64,000 nucleotides of DNA from Devosia lucknowensis (GTDB lineage: Bacteria > Pseudomonadota > Alphaproteobacteria > Rhizobiales > Devosiaceae): assembly GCF_900177655.1 (NCBI RefSeq), contig NZ_FXWK01000002.1:1-64000 (forward strand), given 5' to 3'. The translations under genes and the position numbers were made by a program. Positions 41,455-49,434 of the stretch are shown in pieces (position 1 is the stretch's first letter; every line of letters starts with the position of its first letter). Below the pieces are notes generated by a model. That model worked only from the letters and a program-made list of their open reading frames with translations, was not told the DNA's origin and searched no databases.

Positions 41455-43779
41455 ATGAATGCAATAGCCAAGACCAATTATGCGTTCGGGGACTATGATC
41501 GGATTACGATCAGTGGCGCGTCGTATCGCTATGTCGGGTTCCTGCACGGAAAGCATGAGTTCCAGCTCGTCACGGACGACGTGCTGGAAAAGTACTTCGC
41601 GAGCTATTCCGACGACGAGGTCCATGACCTCGTCCGACGCAAGAACCTCCGCAACGAGGAAGGCTATTACTCGAAGGCGCTTGCTGAACTCAGGATGCGT
41701 CAAGACAACACCGATCTTGGCGACCTCGACGAGGAAGACGTCAGGACCATGTTCTGGAAGCGCGAGTGGTGTATCCGGTTCAACAGGGCCAGGGTTGGGT
41801 TGGATGGTTTTCCCGACCGGCTTACCATGACCCATCGGCACCTCACTTTTTTCATCGAAACGGTGAAGGAGGAAATGCGCACCTGGTATTTCCGACGCTA
41901 CCGAGCCAATCGTCCCATGGGACGTCCGGTGCGTGTCAGGCTCCCCGATGGCACTACTGTGATTGAGCCCAAGCCGTTCGATTACCCGAATGCAACGGCT
42001 CTCAGGAACTGGTTGCGCGCTTACCGCAATGCCAATGAACGCATCGAGGCGTTCATCCCTGCATATGGCAACTGCGGCAACCGGCAACAGATGCATCCGG
42101 AAGTCGAAGACATCGTGACCCGTCGTGCACGGCAGTATGGGTCGCTGCGACGCCCGACGCGGAGCGACATATTCGAGGATATCGAGGTCGACCTGCGCAA
42201 GCTCAACGCTAAGCGGGGCGCCGCGCAGCCGCTCAAGGTAAGCCTGACTACGGTCAACCGCCGCATCTCCCGACTGAACCCCTTCATGGTGGAAGCCGGT
42301 CGGCTGGGTCGGGATGCGGCTTTGCGGAATTTCGCTCCTGTCGGTCGGGGTGTGGAGGTTGAGGATTTTCTCGAGCGCGTGGAGATCGATGACTGGACGG
42401 TGGACCTGTTCGCTATCCTTTGTAGCTCCGCTCGCTGGAAGACCCTCACGAAGGCACAGCGCAAGGCCATTCCGAGGGTTCGGGCCACGGTTACGATAGC
42501 GATCGATTGCGCTACCCGATGCATCGTCGGCTTGAACATCTCCGAGACAACGCCCACCACGGCGGCAGCCAAGAGCACCGTTCGCTCCATGGTGTCTGAC
42601 AAGACTTCATTGGCTGCATATGCCGGTGCAACGAGTGACTGGCCGATGCAGGGGCGTCCGGGCTTGGTCGTCACCGATGGCGGTCCGGTGTTCAAGGCGG
42701 AGTTCGAAAAGGTCGTCATGCAGAGCTCTGCAAACCGCACCTTGCCTGGCCATGACCCCAGGATGCGGGGTTATGTCGAGTCGGTGAACAGGACGATGAA
42801 GGCCTTCTGCCGCTACTTCACCGGCCAGACCTTCGCCAACGTGGTGGAAAGAGGGGATTATAACAGCGAGGCCACCGCCAGCCTGGATTTCGAGAGCTTC
42901 CACAAGGCGTTCATCAGGTTCGTGGTGGACAAGTACCACCATCGAAGGCACCGCGGGCTCGGGGATATCACGCCGTATTCGATGTGGGAGACCTTGACCG
43001 GCGGACGCCGTCAGTTGCCGATGGATCCCGTGACCCAACTGGCCGTGTTTGGGTTGGCGAGAAAGGGGGTCAGGCTGGACAAGCATGGCGTCCTGCTCCT
43101 GAACGTATCCTATTGGTCGCGTGAACTAGGCCTGCTGTTCACCGAGATGGGTCACGGGGCTGCCGTCGATCTTAAGTCCGAGCCCGGCGACATCGGCAAG
43201 GTCTTGGTGGAGGTGCCCCGGCCCTATCGCAAGAAGTTGCGTGCCGCGGTCCTCAAGGCCGGGATCGCCGATGATCCGATGATTTCAGAAGGGTTTCTGC
43301 TGGTGCCTTCCGCAGACCCGCATTTCCACGGCATGGAATTGGCCATGAAGGCACAACAGGACAAGGTGCTTCGAGCAGCGGCAAAGGCGGCACAGAAGAA
43401 GGGCGAGCCGTTCAGGCTGGCTGCCCATGAAGCACTTGGCATCGAAGCGCGTCGGGCAGCTGCAGAGGCAGGTGGGCCGGAGCACCTCATCACGGAGGAT
43501 GCCTGGAACGTGCTTCTCGACATCTACAAGCAGAAGATGATCGGCGCCACGCCACAAACCTTGGAGGATGCTCCTGACGACAGCGAAGAGGGAGGCGGAT
43601 CTGGCACTTTGGTGGCCAAGGGTCGACCGACCGGTCGGGAGCGGACAAGAACGCAGCCGGTCGACAAGAAGGCACGTGAAAGAAGGGCGGCGACTCCCCC
43701 CAACGGCGAGCCTGACGGTAACGACCAATTCCACTTTCCGAACATAAACGAGATCGGGCTGGACGGAGACGACGAGTGA
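41455..43779 (+). CDS. DDE transposase TnsB
   Basis: A 774-residue Mu/TnsB-type transposase that binds the ends and joins strands. After N-terminal DNA-binding domains (about 1-290) comes the RNase-H-like core with D312 (EIDDWTVD), D408 (VVTDGGPVF) and E442 (RGYVESVNR); the last spacing, 34, is typical. A beta-barrel domain (about 540-640) and a charged, flexible C-terminal tail (from about 700) follow; in Tn7 such a tail contacts TnsC. The stop overlaps the tnsC start by 4 bp (GTGA). Its presumed binding sites are the five CCAAWGTTSTGCA repeats at the element ends. Confidence 0.92.
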   Translation: MNAIAKTNYAFGDYDRITISGASYRYVGFLHGKHEFQLVTDDVLEKYFASYSDDEVHDLVRRKNLRNEEGYYSKALAELRMRQDNTDLGDLDEEDVRTMFWKREWCIRFNRARVGLDGFPDRLTMTHRHLTFFIETVKEEMRTWYFRRYRANRPMGRPVRVRLPDGTTVIEPKPFDYPNATALRNWLRAYRNANERIEAFIPAYGNCGNRQQMHPEVEDIVTRRARQYGSLRRPTRSDIFEDIEVDLRKLNAKRGAAQPLKVSLTTVNRRISRLNPFMVEAGRLGRDAALRNFAPVGRGVEVEDFLERVEIDDWTVDLFAILCSSARWKTLTKAQRKAIPRVRATVTIAIDCATRCIVGLNISETTPTTAAAKSTVRSMVSDKTSLAAYAGATSDWPMQGRPGLVVTDGGPVFKAEFEKVVMQSSANRTLPGHDPRMRGYVESVNRTMKAFCRYFTGQTFANVVERGDYNSEATASLDFESFHKAFIRFVVDKYHHRRHRGLGDITPYSMWETLTGGRRQLPMDPVTQLAVFGLARKGVRLDKHGVLLLNVSYWSRELGLLFTEMGHGAAVDLKSEPGDIGKVLVEVPRPYRKKLRAAVLKAGIADDPMISEGFLLVPSADPHFHGMELAMKAQQDKVLRAAAKAAQKKGEPFRLAAHEALGIEARRAAAEAGGPEHLITEDAWNVLLDIYKQKMIGATPQTLEDAPDDSEEGGGSGTLVAKGRPTGRERTRTQPVDKKARERRAATPPNGEPDGNDQFHFPNINEIGLDGDDE

Positions 43780-44837
43780 CCGAGGAACCCTCTGCCGAGA
43801 ACCATCCCGAGGGATTCGCCCAGCGCGACTACTACGCTTTAATACGCGGGAGACTGCCAGAAAAGCACAAGCGGGCCAGCGACATCATCTCCAAGGTCAA
43901 CCAGGTCTACGTCGAGACGGGTCGGGACACCGCCCTTGCCGAGTCGTTCAGCAAGTTCGTGGTGTGGGTTACCGCGGAGCAGAACCACGGCTTCGTCGGC
44001 AAGGGCGACGCATTCTATGTCACGGGCGAAAGCGGCGCTGGCAAGACCGACATGGTCGAGCATCTGATTGCGCATCATGCGACGCTGGCACCCCTGATTA
44101 CGCCTATAGGCACACTCTCGCCTTGTATCTCGATTTCCCTCCAAGGGCCCGCGACCTTATCTGTCTTGGCTCTTCGCATAGCAGCCGCCGCGGGTTTTCC
44201 GCTGAGCGACAAGCTTCGGGAAGGCAGGCTTTGGGACAAGCTGCCGGCCACTCTGAAGCGCGCAGGCGTTATGTTCATCCACATCGACGAGTTCCAGCAT
44301 CTCTTCCACGCAGGGTGCGACGCGGAAGGTCTGGTGAAGTACATCAAGGGCCTGATGAACAATCCTCCATGGCCTGTCAGTTTTATCATCAGCGGCATGC
44401 CAGAAGTGCGGAATATAATCATCAATGACGAGCAGGCAGAACGGCGGAACAACAGTTTCACCTTGCCGCCAATCGACATCTCGAGACAGCGAGCGCTGGT
44501 TAAGCGGATAATCCGGCGCCTTTCTCAGGCTGCTGATATGGATGTCAAGGACCTGTTGGCATCGGATGTGCCTGAGCGCGTCGCTCACGCCGGGAACTAT
44601 CAGTTCGGGCGCATCTGCGAAGTTACGATATCAGCGATACAGGAAGCTGCCTTGGCATCAGACAAGGTGCTGAACCGGATGCACTTCGCGGGGGCGTATG
44701 TCGAGCATTCCGACGCGCGCGACAGGAATGCCATGAATCCGTTTATCTCAGACGAATGGAAGTTGCTGAAGCCTGGGTATTTCATCCTACCGCCTAAGGG
44801 CGATAGAACCGAGCGTCTTGACCATGCCTCTGAATAG
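43776..44837 (+). CDS. AAA ATPase regulator TnsC
   Basis: A 353-residue AAA ATPase of the TnsC/TniB group, which links target recognition to the transposase. It shows GESGAGKTD (Walker A, about 85-93), VMFIHIDEFQH (Walker B), and a sensor-I-like ISGMPE. The RR pair in QAERRNNSF is a likely arginine finger. The start is GTG, with GGAG about 9 bp upstream, overlapping the tnsB stop. Its own stop lies 14 bp inside tniQ. All ATPase motifs are intact. Confidence 0.9.
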   Translation: MTEEPSAENHPEGFAQRDYYALIRGRLPEKHKRASDIISKVNQVYVETGRDTALAESFSKFVVWVTAEQNHGFVGKGDAFYVTGESGAGKTDMVEHLIAHHATLAPLITPIGTLSPCISISLQGPATLSVLALRIAAAAGFPLSDKLREGRLWDKLPATLKRAGVMFIHIDEFQHLFHAGCDAEGLVKYIKGLMNNPPWPVSFIISGMPEVRNIIINDEQAERRNNSFTLPPIDISRQRALVKRIIRRLSQAADMDVKDLLASDVPERVAHAGNYQFGRICEVTISAIQEAALASDKVLNRMHFAGAYVEHSDARDRNAMNPFISDEWKLLKPGYFILPPKGDRTERLDHASE

Positions 44838-46785
44838 AGCGCCTGACGCTTCACCCCTGCGGTTGCGGCACGCGCTGAAGAACAACGAGGTGGCCACAGG
44901 CTTCGCGTCGAGGCTTGCAGCAGTCAATGGTTGCTCATTGGCCGACCTGTTGTTTCACCGGGGTATCCTGCTGTCCGACCTCGGCAGCGGCGACGCCGCT
45001 ACGATCCGGTTGCTCGCAGCCATCGGGAGTGCTGATCCCGACCAGTTGCTCCACCAGGCCGTCCTGCCCACCCCGCAACTTCGTCGATGGCAGCTCGTAG
45101 GCGAGATCTTCGGACCGGACGGGATCAACCGCACCTTTTTCCGCTATTGCCCTCATTGTGTCCTCGAGGATCTGCACACCGCGTATGGCCCGCCGGCGGC
45201 AAGGCCCTGGATGCGGATCGAATGGACGCTAAAGCATTACAGGGTCTGTCATCGGCACCATTCCATGTTGCTGGCGGTGAAGCCGACCAAGGCGGCCGAT
45301 GCACTGGATTTCTGCAACTCGCTCTCTCCGCTATTGCGTGGAATGCAAAATCATGCGGACGATGCAGGCATCGCCCGCCCGTCACCGTACCATGCCTGGA
45401 TCGCGCGTCGCCTCGACATGGAAAGGGATCCGGATAACTGGCTTGATACGCTTCCTCTTCGCGTGGGCGCCGCCTGGTGCGAAAACCTTGGGGCGTCAAT
45501 CCTGTTTCCGGACCGGATGACCAAGTTGACCGAGGAACAGATCGTCCAAGCTTGCGATGAGGGATTCAGGATCGCAAGCGCCGGCGAGCACGCCATGCGC
45601 GCAGCTTTTCTCGGAATGAATAAAGCGAAGCGGCGCGCGACAGGCCTTGTCAGACCCGTCGAGGTCTATCGGTATGCGTACCGGCTTCTGGGCCGTACAC
45701 TCGACGACGAGGGGTTCCAGCCGCTGCGGAAGTTGCTGCGCGACTTCGGCACCAGCACGATGCCTTGGGCGGAAGGTACGGACTTCATGGGCGTGACGAT
45801 CGACAAGCCTGAATTGGTCACCGTTACCCATACCGCACTGCAGGCGAACGTATCCAAGGCTACGATCCGGAGGTTGTTCTCGCGACACGGTCTCGGCGAA
45901 AGAGAGATCGCCGAGGGAAAGCCCAGTCGTGATATCGCCGTCCCGAGGCAGGAAGCCGAGCTGGTCGTCCGGCAGCTGAAGAGGTCGGTCGGCTATCGCG
46001 AAGCCATGGGATTGCTGGGCATCAAGCGGAAGACGTTCGACGGGTTGGTAGCGTCGGGCATCCTATCCGATTGCTTCGGTAGGGGTGCCGGCGACACCGA
46101 ATTCTATCGCTTCTCCGTCGACGACATCCACGATTTGGTGGAGCGCATGCTGGAAGGTGCCGTCGAGGTGTCGCCAGGCGATCGGCAGTCGGACATCGTT
46201 GCGATACCTCGACGGTTGAACGCGAGGATAGCCGAAATCATCTCCCTGGTGCTGGACGGCAAGGTCAGGTGGAAGGGACGACTGGAAGGCCGGTCGGATT
46301 TCGGCGCCCTGGTGCTGGATGTGGATGAGGTCCATTCCTTGATCTTGGACAGCAGACCATCTCTCGTCCACCTCAGGAACTGCGATGTGCCCGGCGTTAT
46401 CGTGGGCCTCAGCAAGAACTCGGTGACGCCTCTCATCGACCTCGACCAGCTCGATACCACCACGGAAGTCGTGCCGATCGCCCGGCGCGTTTCACAGGTG
46501 GTGACCAGGGCAAGTGCCGAGGCTTTTCACAGGAACTACGTTACGGCGACGGAGCTTAGCCAACGGCACGGGGTTAATCAGAAGAGTGCCAAGCAGCGGC
46601 TGGAGGCCGTTGGCGTCCTCCCCGCGTTCGATCCTGAGGTCGTCAACACAGTCATCTTCGATCGAACCGAAGTGGAGCGCGCGACCCATGGCCGCGATGG
46701 CTTCTGGGCCCAATCTGACTACAACCTCCTGCGTCGCGAACTAAGGGCGGCAAAGCGGTCGCTCGCTACGGATCGCCGTACCTGA
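44824..46785 (+). CDS. Target-selection protein TniQ/TnsD
   Basis: A 653-residue protein with an N-terminal TniQ domain (about 1-200). The zinc-binding part is YCPHC ... HYRVCHRHH (CxxC...CxxH). A long C-terminal region follows with several helix-turn-helix-like segments (ALQANVSKATIRRLFSRHGL, then SVGYREAMGLLGIKRKTFDG, then TATELSQRHGVNQKSAKQRL). Such long, multi-HTH TniQ proteins act like TnsD and bind a fixed chromosomal site; here the likely site is the 3' end of recQ. ATG 44824 is used (a TTG lies two codons earlier). It is the last gene before the right end. Confidence 0.88.
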   Translation: MPLNRAPDASPLRLRHALKNNEVATGFASRLAAVNGCSLADLLFHRGILLSDLGSGDAATIRLLAAIGSADPDQLLHQAVLPTPQLRRWQLVGEIFGPDGINRTFFRYCPHCVLEDLHTAYGPPAARPWMRIEWTLKHYRVCHRHHSMLLAVKPTKAADALDFCNSLSPLLRGMQNHADDAGIARPSPYHAWIARRLDMERDPDNWLDTLPLRVGAAWCENLGASILFPDRMTKLTEEQIVQACDEGFRIASAGEHAMRAAFLGMNKAKRRATGLVRPVEVYRYAYRLLGRTLDDEGFQPLRKLLRDFGTSTMPWAEGTDFMGVTIDKPELVTVTHTALQANVSKATIRRLFSRHGLGEREIAEGKPSRDIAVPRQEAELVVRQLKRSVGYREAMGLLGIKRKTFDGLVASGILSDCFGRGAGDTEFYRFSVDDIHDLVERMLEGAVEVSPGDRQSDIVAIPRRLNARIAEIISLVLDGKVRWKGRLEGRSDFGALVLDVDEVHSLILDSRPSLVHLRNCDVPGVIVGLSKNSVTPLIDLDQLDTTTEVVPIARRVSQVVTRASAEAFHRNYVTATELSQRHGVNQKSAKQRLEAVGVLPAFDPEVVNTVIFDRTEVERATHGRDGFWAQSDYNLLRRELRAAKRSLATDRRT

Positions 46786-46929
46786 AACCAGCTATCCGCC
46801 AACAGCCCAGGGATGGCTGTCGGCACCGGGGCAATCATCTTCCCGTTTCTTGAGATCTGAGGAGCCAGCCTAGGCAGCCGCTGCCGAGGTAGGATACGAT
46901 TGCCTAACCATGGTGTCTGGAATCACAGA

Positions 46930-47049
46930 TGCACAACTTTGGTTTCTGTGGAGGCACAACATTGAAGTTGCATAATTCGGGCGTTTCAGACCCCCAACAA
47001 AATCAATGCATTGCGTAGGCCCTGGTGCAGAACTTTGGTTTTCTCACCA
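46930..47049 (-). repeat. Right transposon end with three TnsB-like sites
   Basis: Plus-strand sites are TGCACAACTTTGG (46930-46942), GGCACAACATTGA (46953-46965) and TGCAGAACTTTGG (47026-47038), all in the same orientation and inverted relative to the left-end sites. The terminal bases are TCACCA (47044-47049), the complement of the left TGGTGA. The interval 46786-46929 after tniQ holds no gene I can support. Confidence 0.87.
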
Positions 47050-47054
47050 GTGGA
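47050..47054. repeat. Target-site duplication, right copy (GTGGA)
   Basis: Identical to 22690-22694. Joining the two copies restores the recQ codons GTG GAG TCT GCA TGA, whose stop overlaps the next gene's ATG at 47061. Confidence 0.88.
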
Positions 47055-47060
47055 GTCTGC

Positions 47061-48080
47061 ATGAGCATGGCAGACGGTGTGAAGCGCCCCCGCCTTCCTG
47101 TCATCGATATCGCCCGCGGCGTCGCCATCGTGGCCATGGCGATCTACCACCTGTGCTGGGATCTGGCCTTCTATCGGTTCATCGCTGTCGATGTCGGCTT
47201 CGATCCGGGCTGGGTGGTCTTTGCCCGCACGATCCTTTTCGCCTTCATGTTCCTGGTCGGGGTCGGGCTTGTGCTCGGTCACGGAGACGGCATGCGCTGG
47301 CGCAGCTTCTGGCGGCGCTGGATCTTCGTGGTCGGCGGCTCGGCGCTGATCACGCTGGGCACCTGGTTCGCCTTTCCCGACAGCTTCGTCTATTTCGGCG
47401 TGCTGCACGCCATTGCGCTGACCAGCCTTCTGGCCCTGCCCTTCCTGTTCACGCCGATCTGGCTCACCGGACTGGTCGCGCTCGTGGTGATCGGCCTGCA
47501 TTTCGTCTATGCCGACCCGCTGTTCAACGAAAAGGCGTTTTCGTGGATCGGCTTCTGGGTCGTGCCGCCGCCGACCAACGACCTCGTCCCGGTTTTCCCC
47601 TGGTTCGGCGTGGTGCTGCTGGGCGTCATTGCCATGCGGTTGGTACGCGGCTCGGCGCTGGAAGCACGAATGGCCGCGATGCGTCCGGGCAATCCCGTGG
47701 CCCGGGTGCTGGGTTGGATGGGGCGGTGGAGCCTCGTCATCTACCTCGTGCACCAGCCGGTGCTGCTGGCGGTCATCATGCCGCTCTCGATGGCGATGGG
47801 CACGCAGGAGGCGAGCCGCGAGATCGACTTCCTCAATTCCTGCCAGGCCAGCTGCGAGGCGACCGGCACCACGGCCGCGCTGTGTGCCAGCTACTGCCAG
47901 TGCGGCCTTGAAGGGGTGGAGCGCGACGACCTCTGGGAGCCGGTATTCACCGGCCTCGTTTCGGCCGAGGACCAGGCCAAGCTCGATGCCAATAACCGGC
48001 AATGCTCGGCCCTGATCTACCCCGATCTCGAGCCGCCGGCGGTCAGTTCGCCAGCTCCGGAAAGTACGCCTTCGCCGTAG
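47061..48080 (+). CDS. DUF1624-type membrane protein (heparan N-acetyltransferase-like)
   Basis: A 339-residue polytopic membrane protein. The N-terminal pattern RLPVIDIARGVAIVAMAIYH is typical of DUF1624 and related acyltransferase-fold membrane proteins; about eight helices extend to residue 260 (YFGVLHAIALTSLL, VFPWFGVVLLG). The C-terminal tail after 265 contains seven Cys within about 60 residues (CQASC, CASYCQC), perhaps metal- or disulfide-related. The ATG at 47061 is the ancestral start, formerly overlapping the recQ stop (ATGA). The transposon has separated it from recQ and probably replaced its promoter. The 3' end overlaps the convergent gene by 38 bp. Confidence 0.8.
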   Translation: MSMADGVKRPRLPVIDIARGVAIVAMAIYHLCWDLAFYRFIAVDVGFDPGWVVFARTILFAFMFLVGVGLVLGHGDGMRWRSFWRRWIFVVGGSALITLGTWFAFPDSFVYFGVLHAIALTSLLALPFLFTPIWLTGLVALVVIGLHFVYADPLFNEKAFSWIGFWVVPPPTNDLVPVFPWFGVVLLGVIAMRLVRGSALEARMAAMRPGNPVARVLGWMGRWSLVIYLVHQPVLLAVIMPLSMAMGTQEASREIDFLNSCQASCEATGTTAALCASYCQCGLEGVERDDLWEPVFTGLVSAEDQAKLDANNRQCSALIYPDLEPPAVSSPAPESTPSP

Positions 48081-49350
48081 GTGCGAGGAAGGCCTCGAGA
48101 TCGGCCAGCGGCACCGTGATGAGATCGGTGGAGCAGACCGAAATCACATGCGGATAGCCCGAGGCCGTGAACACCACCGACGGCCCCGGCGCGAAGCGGG
48201 CGCCCATATGGTCTGACAGCGCCTGTTCGCCATAGCAGTCGTCGTCCATTTCCACATCGTCGAAAAGCACGTCGGTGGGCAGGCGCTCGCGCACATAGGC
48301 GATCAGCGCCTGGCTCGGGCCCCAGACATATTCGTCCGGCGCCTGCGCAACGTCGCCGAGATCGGCCACATCGTCGGGGGCGGCACCCCAGCGCCGCGGC
48401 ACCCATTCGGCGAAGATCCGGCTCCAGTCGAGCGGCTGGCCGGTGGCCGTGTCGTAGGTGTAGCTGTCGATGTGGTTATAGGGGTGAGCGCCGGTGCACC
48501 AGAGGCTGCCCGACTGGGTCCAACTGACAAGGCGCGGCGAGGCATAGGACAGCGTCACCAGCTCGCTGTCGTAATCGCCCAGATGACCGCCGCGAATGCT
48601 GTTCCGGCTCTCAAGTCCGTAGCTGGCATATTGGAAGGCGAGGCAATCGAAGGCAGCCAGGTTCATGCGCCCGTGCTGGGTGGCGAGGATAGTGTTGACG
48701 GCATCGACGCTTTCGCCGCCTGTGAAGGCGATGACGCGCGGAAAGGCAAAGCGCGTGCGCGGATCGGTGACGTCGCGGATCTGCGCTGCGCCGAGCCCGG
48801 TTGCTGGCCCCTCCTCCGCCGGCACGTCGAGCAGCGCCATTTCGAAGGGTGAATTGGTCCAGTCCAGGGCACCGCCATCGGCAAAGGACAGGTAGAACGA
48901 ATGTTCGTGCAGCGACATGGGCGTGGCGCTTTCCGCCTCGCCCAGCGGACGCCAGGCGATGACTTCGAGCGCAATGTCCTGCGCCTTGGCCTTGCCGCCT
49001 TGAAGGCGCCGCGTGCCCGTGGCGACAAAGGTTGCGCTGTCGTAGTGCAGGTCCCAGGTGGCGGCGACGGGCGCCTCGAGCACATTGCCGCTGTCGTCGA
49101 GCACACAATCGGCCTCGCCGCAGACAGCCTCCTCATCGACGACCCAGGTCGCCCCGTCATGCGACACGGCGACGAGCGGAATATCGCCGCCCGTGTCGAG
49201 GTAGGCGAAACGGCCCGTCACGGCGCCTTCGTTGGGAGCGGTCAGTTCCACGACCACGTCCCGGCCCGCCACAGTGCCGCCCAGCGTCAGCACTTGCGCC
49301 ATTGATGGCGTCGCTGCAAGCGACAGGGCGAGAATGACGACGAAGCGCAT
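48043..49350 (-). CDS. Secreted protein of unknown function (DUF3298-like C-terminus)
   Basis: A 435-residue exported protein. A signal peptide covers residues 1-18 (MRFVVILALSLAATPSMA). Residues 20-150 include a Cys pair (CGEADC). The C-terminal part (about 215-420) has DYDSELVTLSYASPRLVSW, GAHPYN and GQPLDWSRIF, a pattern resembling DUF3298/RsiV-type extracellular domains. GGGAGG lies about 8 bp before the ATG at 49350. The role is unknown; perhaps periplasmic ligand or lysozyme-like binding, by analogy with RsiV. The assignment is tentative. Confidence 0.65.
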   Translation of the reverse strand: MRFVVILALSLAATPSMAQVLTLGGTVAGRDVVVELTAPNEGAVTGRFAYLDTGGDIPLVAVSHDGATWVVDEEAVCGEADCVLDDSGNVLEAPVAATWDLHYDSATFVATGTRRLQGGKAKAQDIALEVIAWRPLGEAESATPMSLHEHSFYLSFADGGALDWTNSPFEMALLDVPAEEGPATGLGAAQIRDVTDPRTRFAFPRVIAFTGGESVDAVNTILATQHGRMNLAAFDCLAFQYASYGLESRNSIRGGHLGDYDSELVTLSYASPRLVSWTQSGSLWCTGAHPYNHIDSYTYDTATGQPLDWSRIFAEWVPRRWGAAPDDVADLGDVAQAPDEYVWGPSQALIAYVRERLPTDVLFDDVEMDDDCYGEQALSDHMGARFAPGPSVVFTASGYPHVISVCSTDLITVPLADLEAFLAPTAKAYFPELAN

Positions 49351-49434
49351 GGCGGAACCTCCCGGTTTCGCCTCTCCTACCATGTCCGGCTGAACCGGAC
49401 ATGACCGAAACGGGTGGGCTCAGGCAGTCCCGCG

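Larger units (their letters stand above)
22695..47049. mobile_element. Complete Tn7-like transposon inserted in the 3' end of recQ
   Basis: A 24,355-bp element. Its ends are imperfect inverted repeats beginning TGGTGA (19 of 24 positions match between 22695-22718 and the complement of 47026-47049). Five TnsB-like sites with core CCAAWGTTSTGCA lie at the ends, two left and three right, in opposite orientation. Perfect 5-bp duplications (GTGGA) flank it. It encodes TnsA, TnsB, TnsC and TniQ, all with intact motifs, plus about 18 kb of cargo. No TnsE, Cas genes or CRISPR array was found. The tns operon is transcribed outward toward the right end, with tniQ next to that end. Intact ends and duplications suggest a recent insertion. 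Confidence 0.92.

Noticed and set aside
40670..47049. CRISPR-associated transposon
   Set aside because: No cas genes and no repeat-spacer array were seen anywhere in the element; the long multi-HTH TniQ fits fixed-site targeting.
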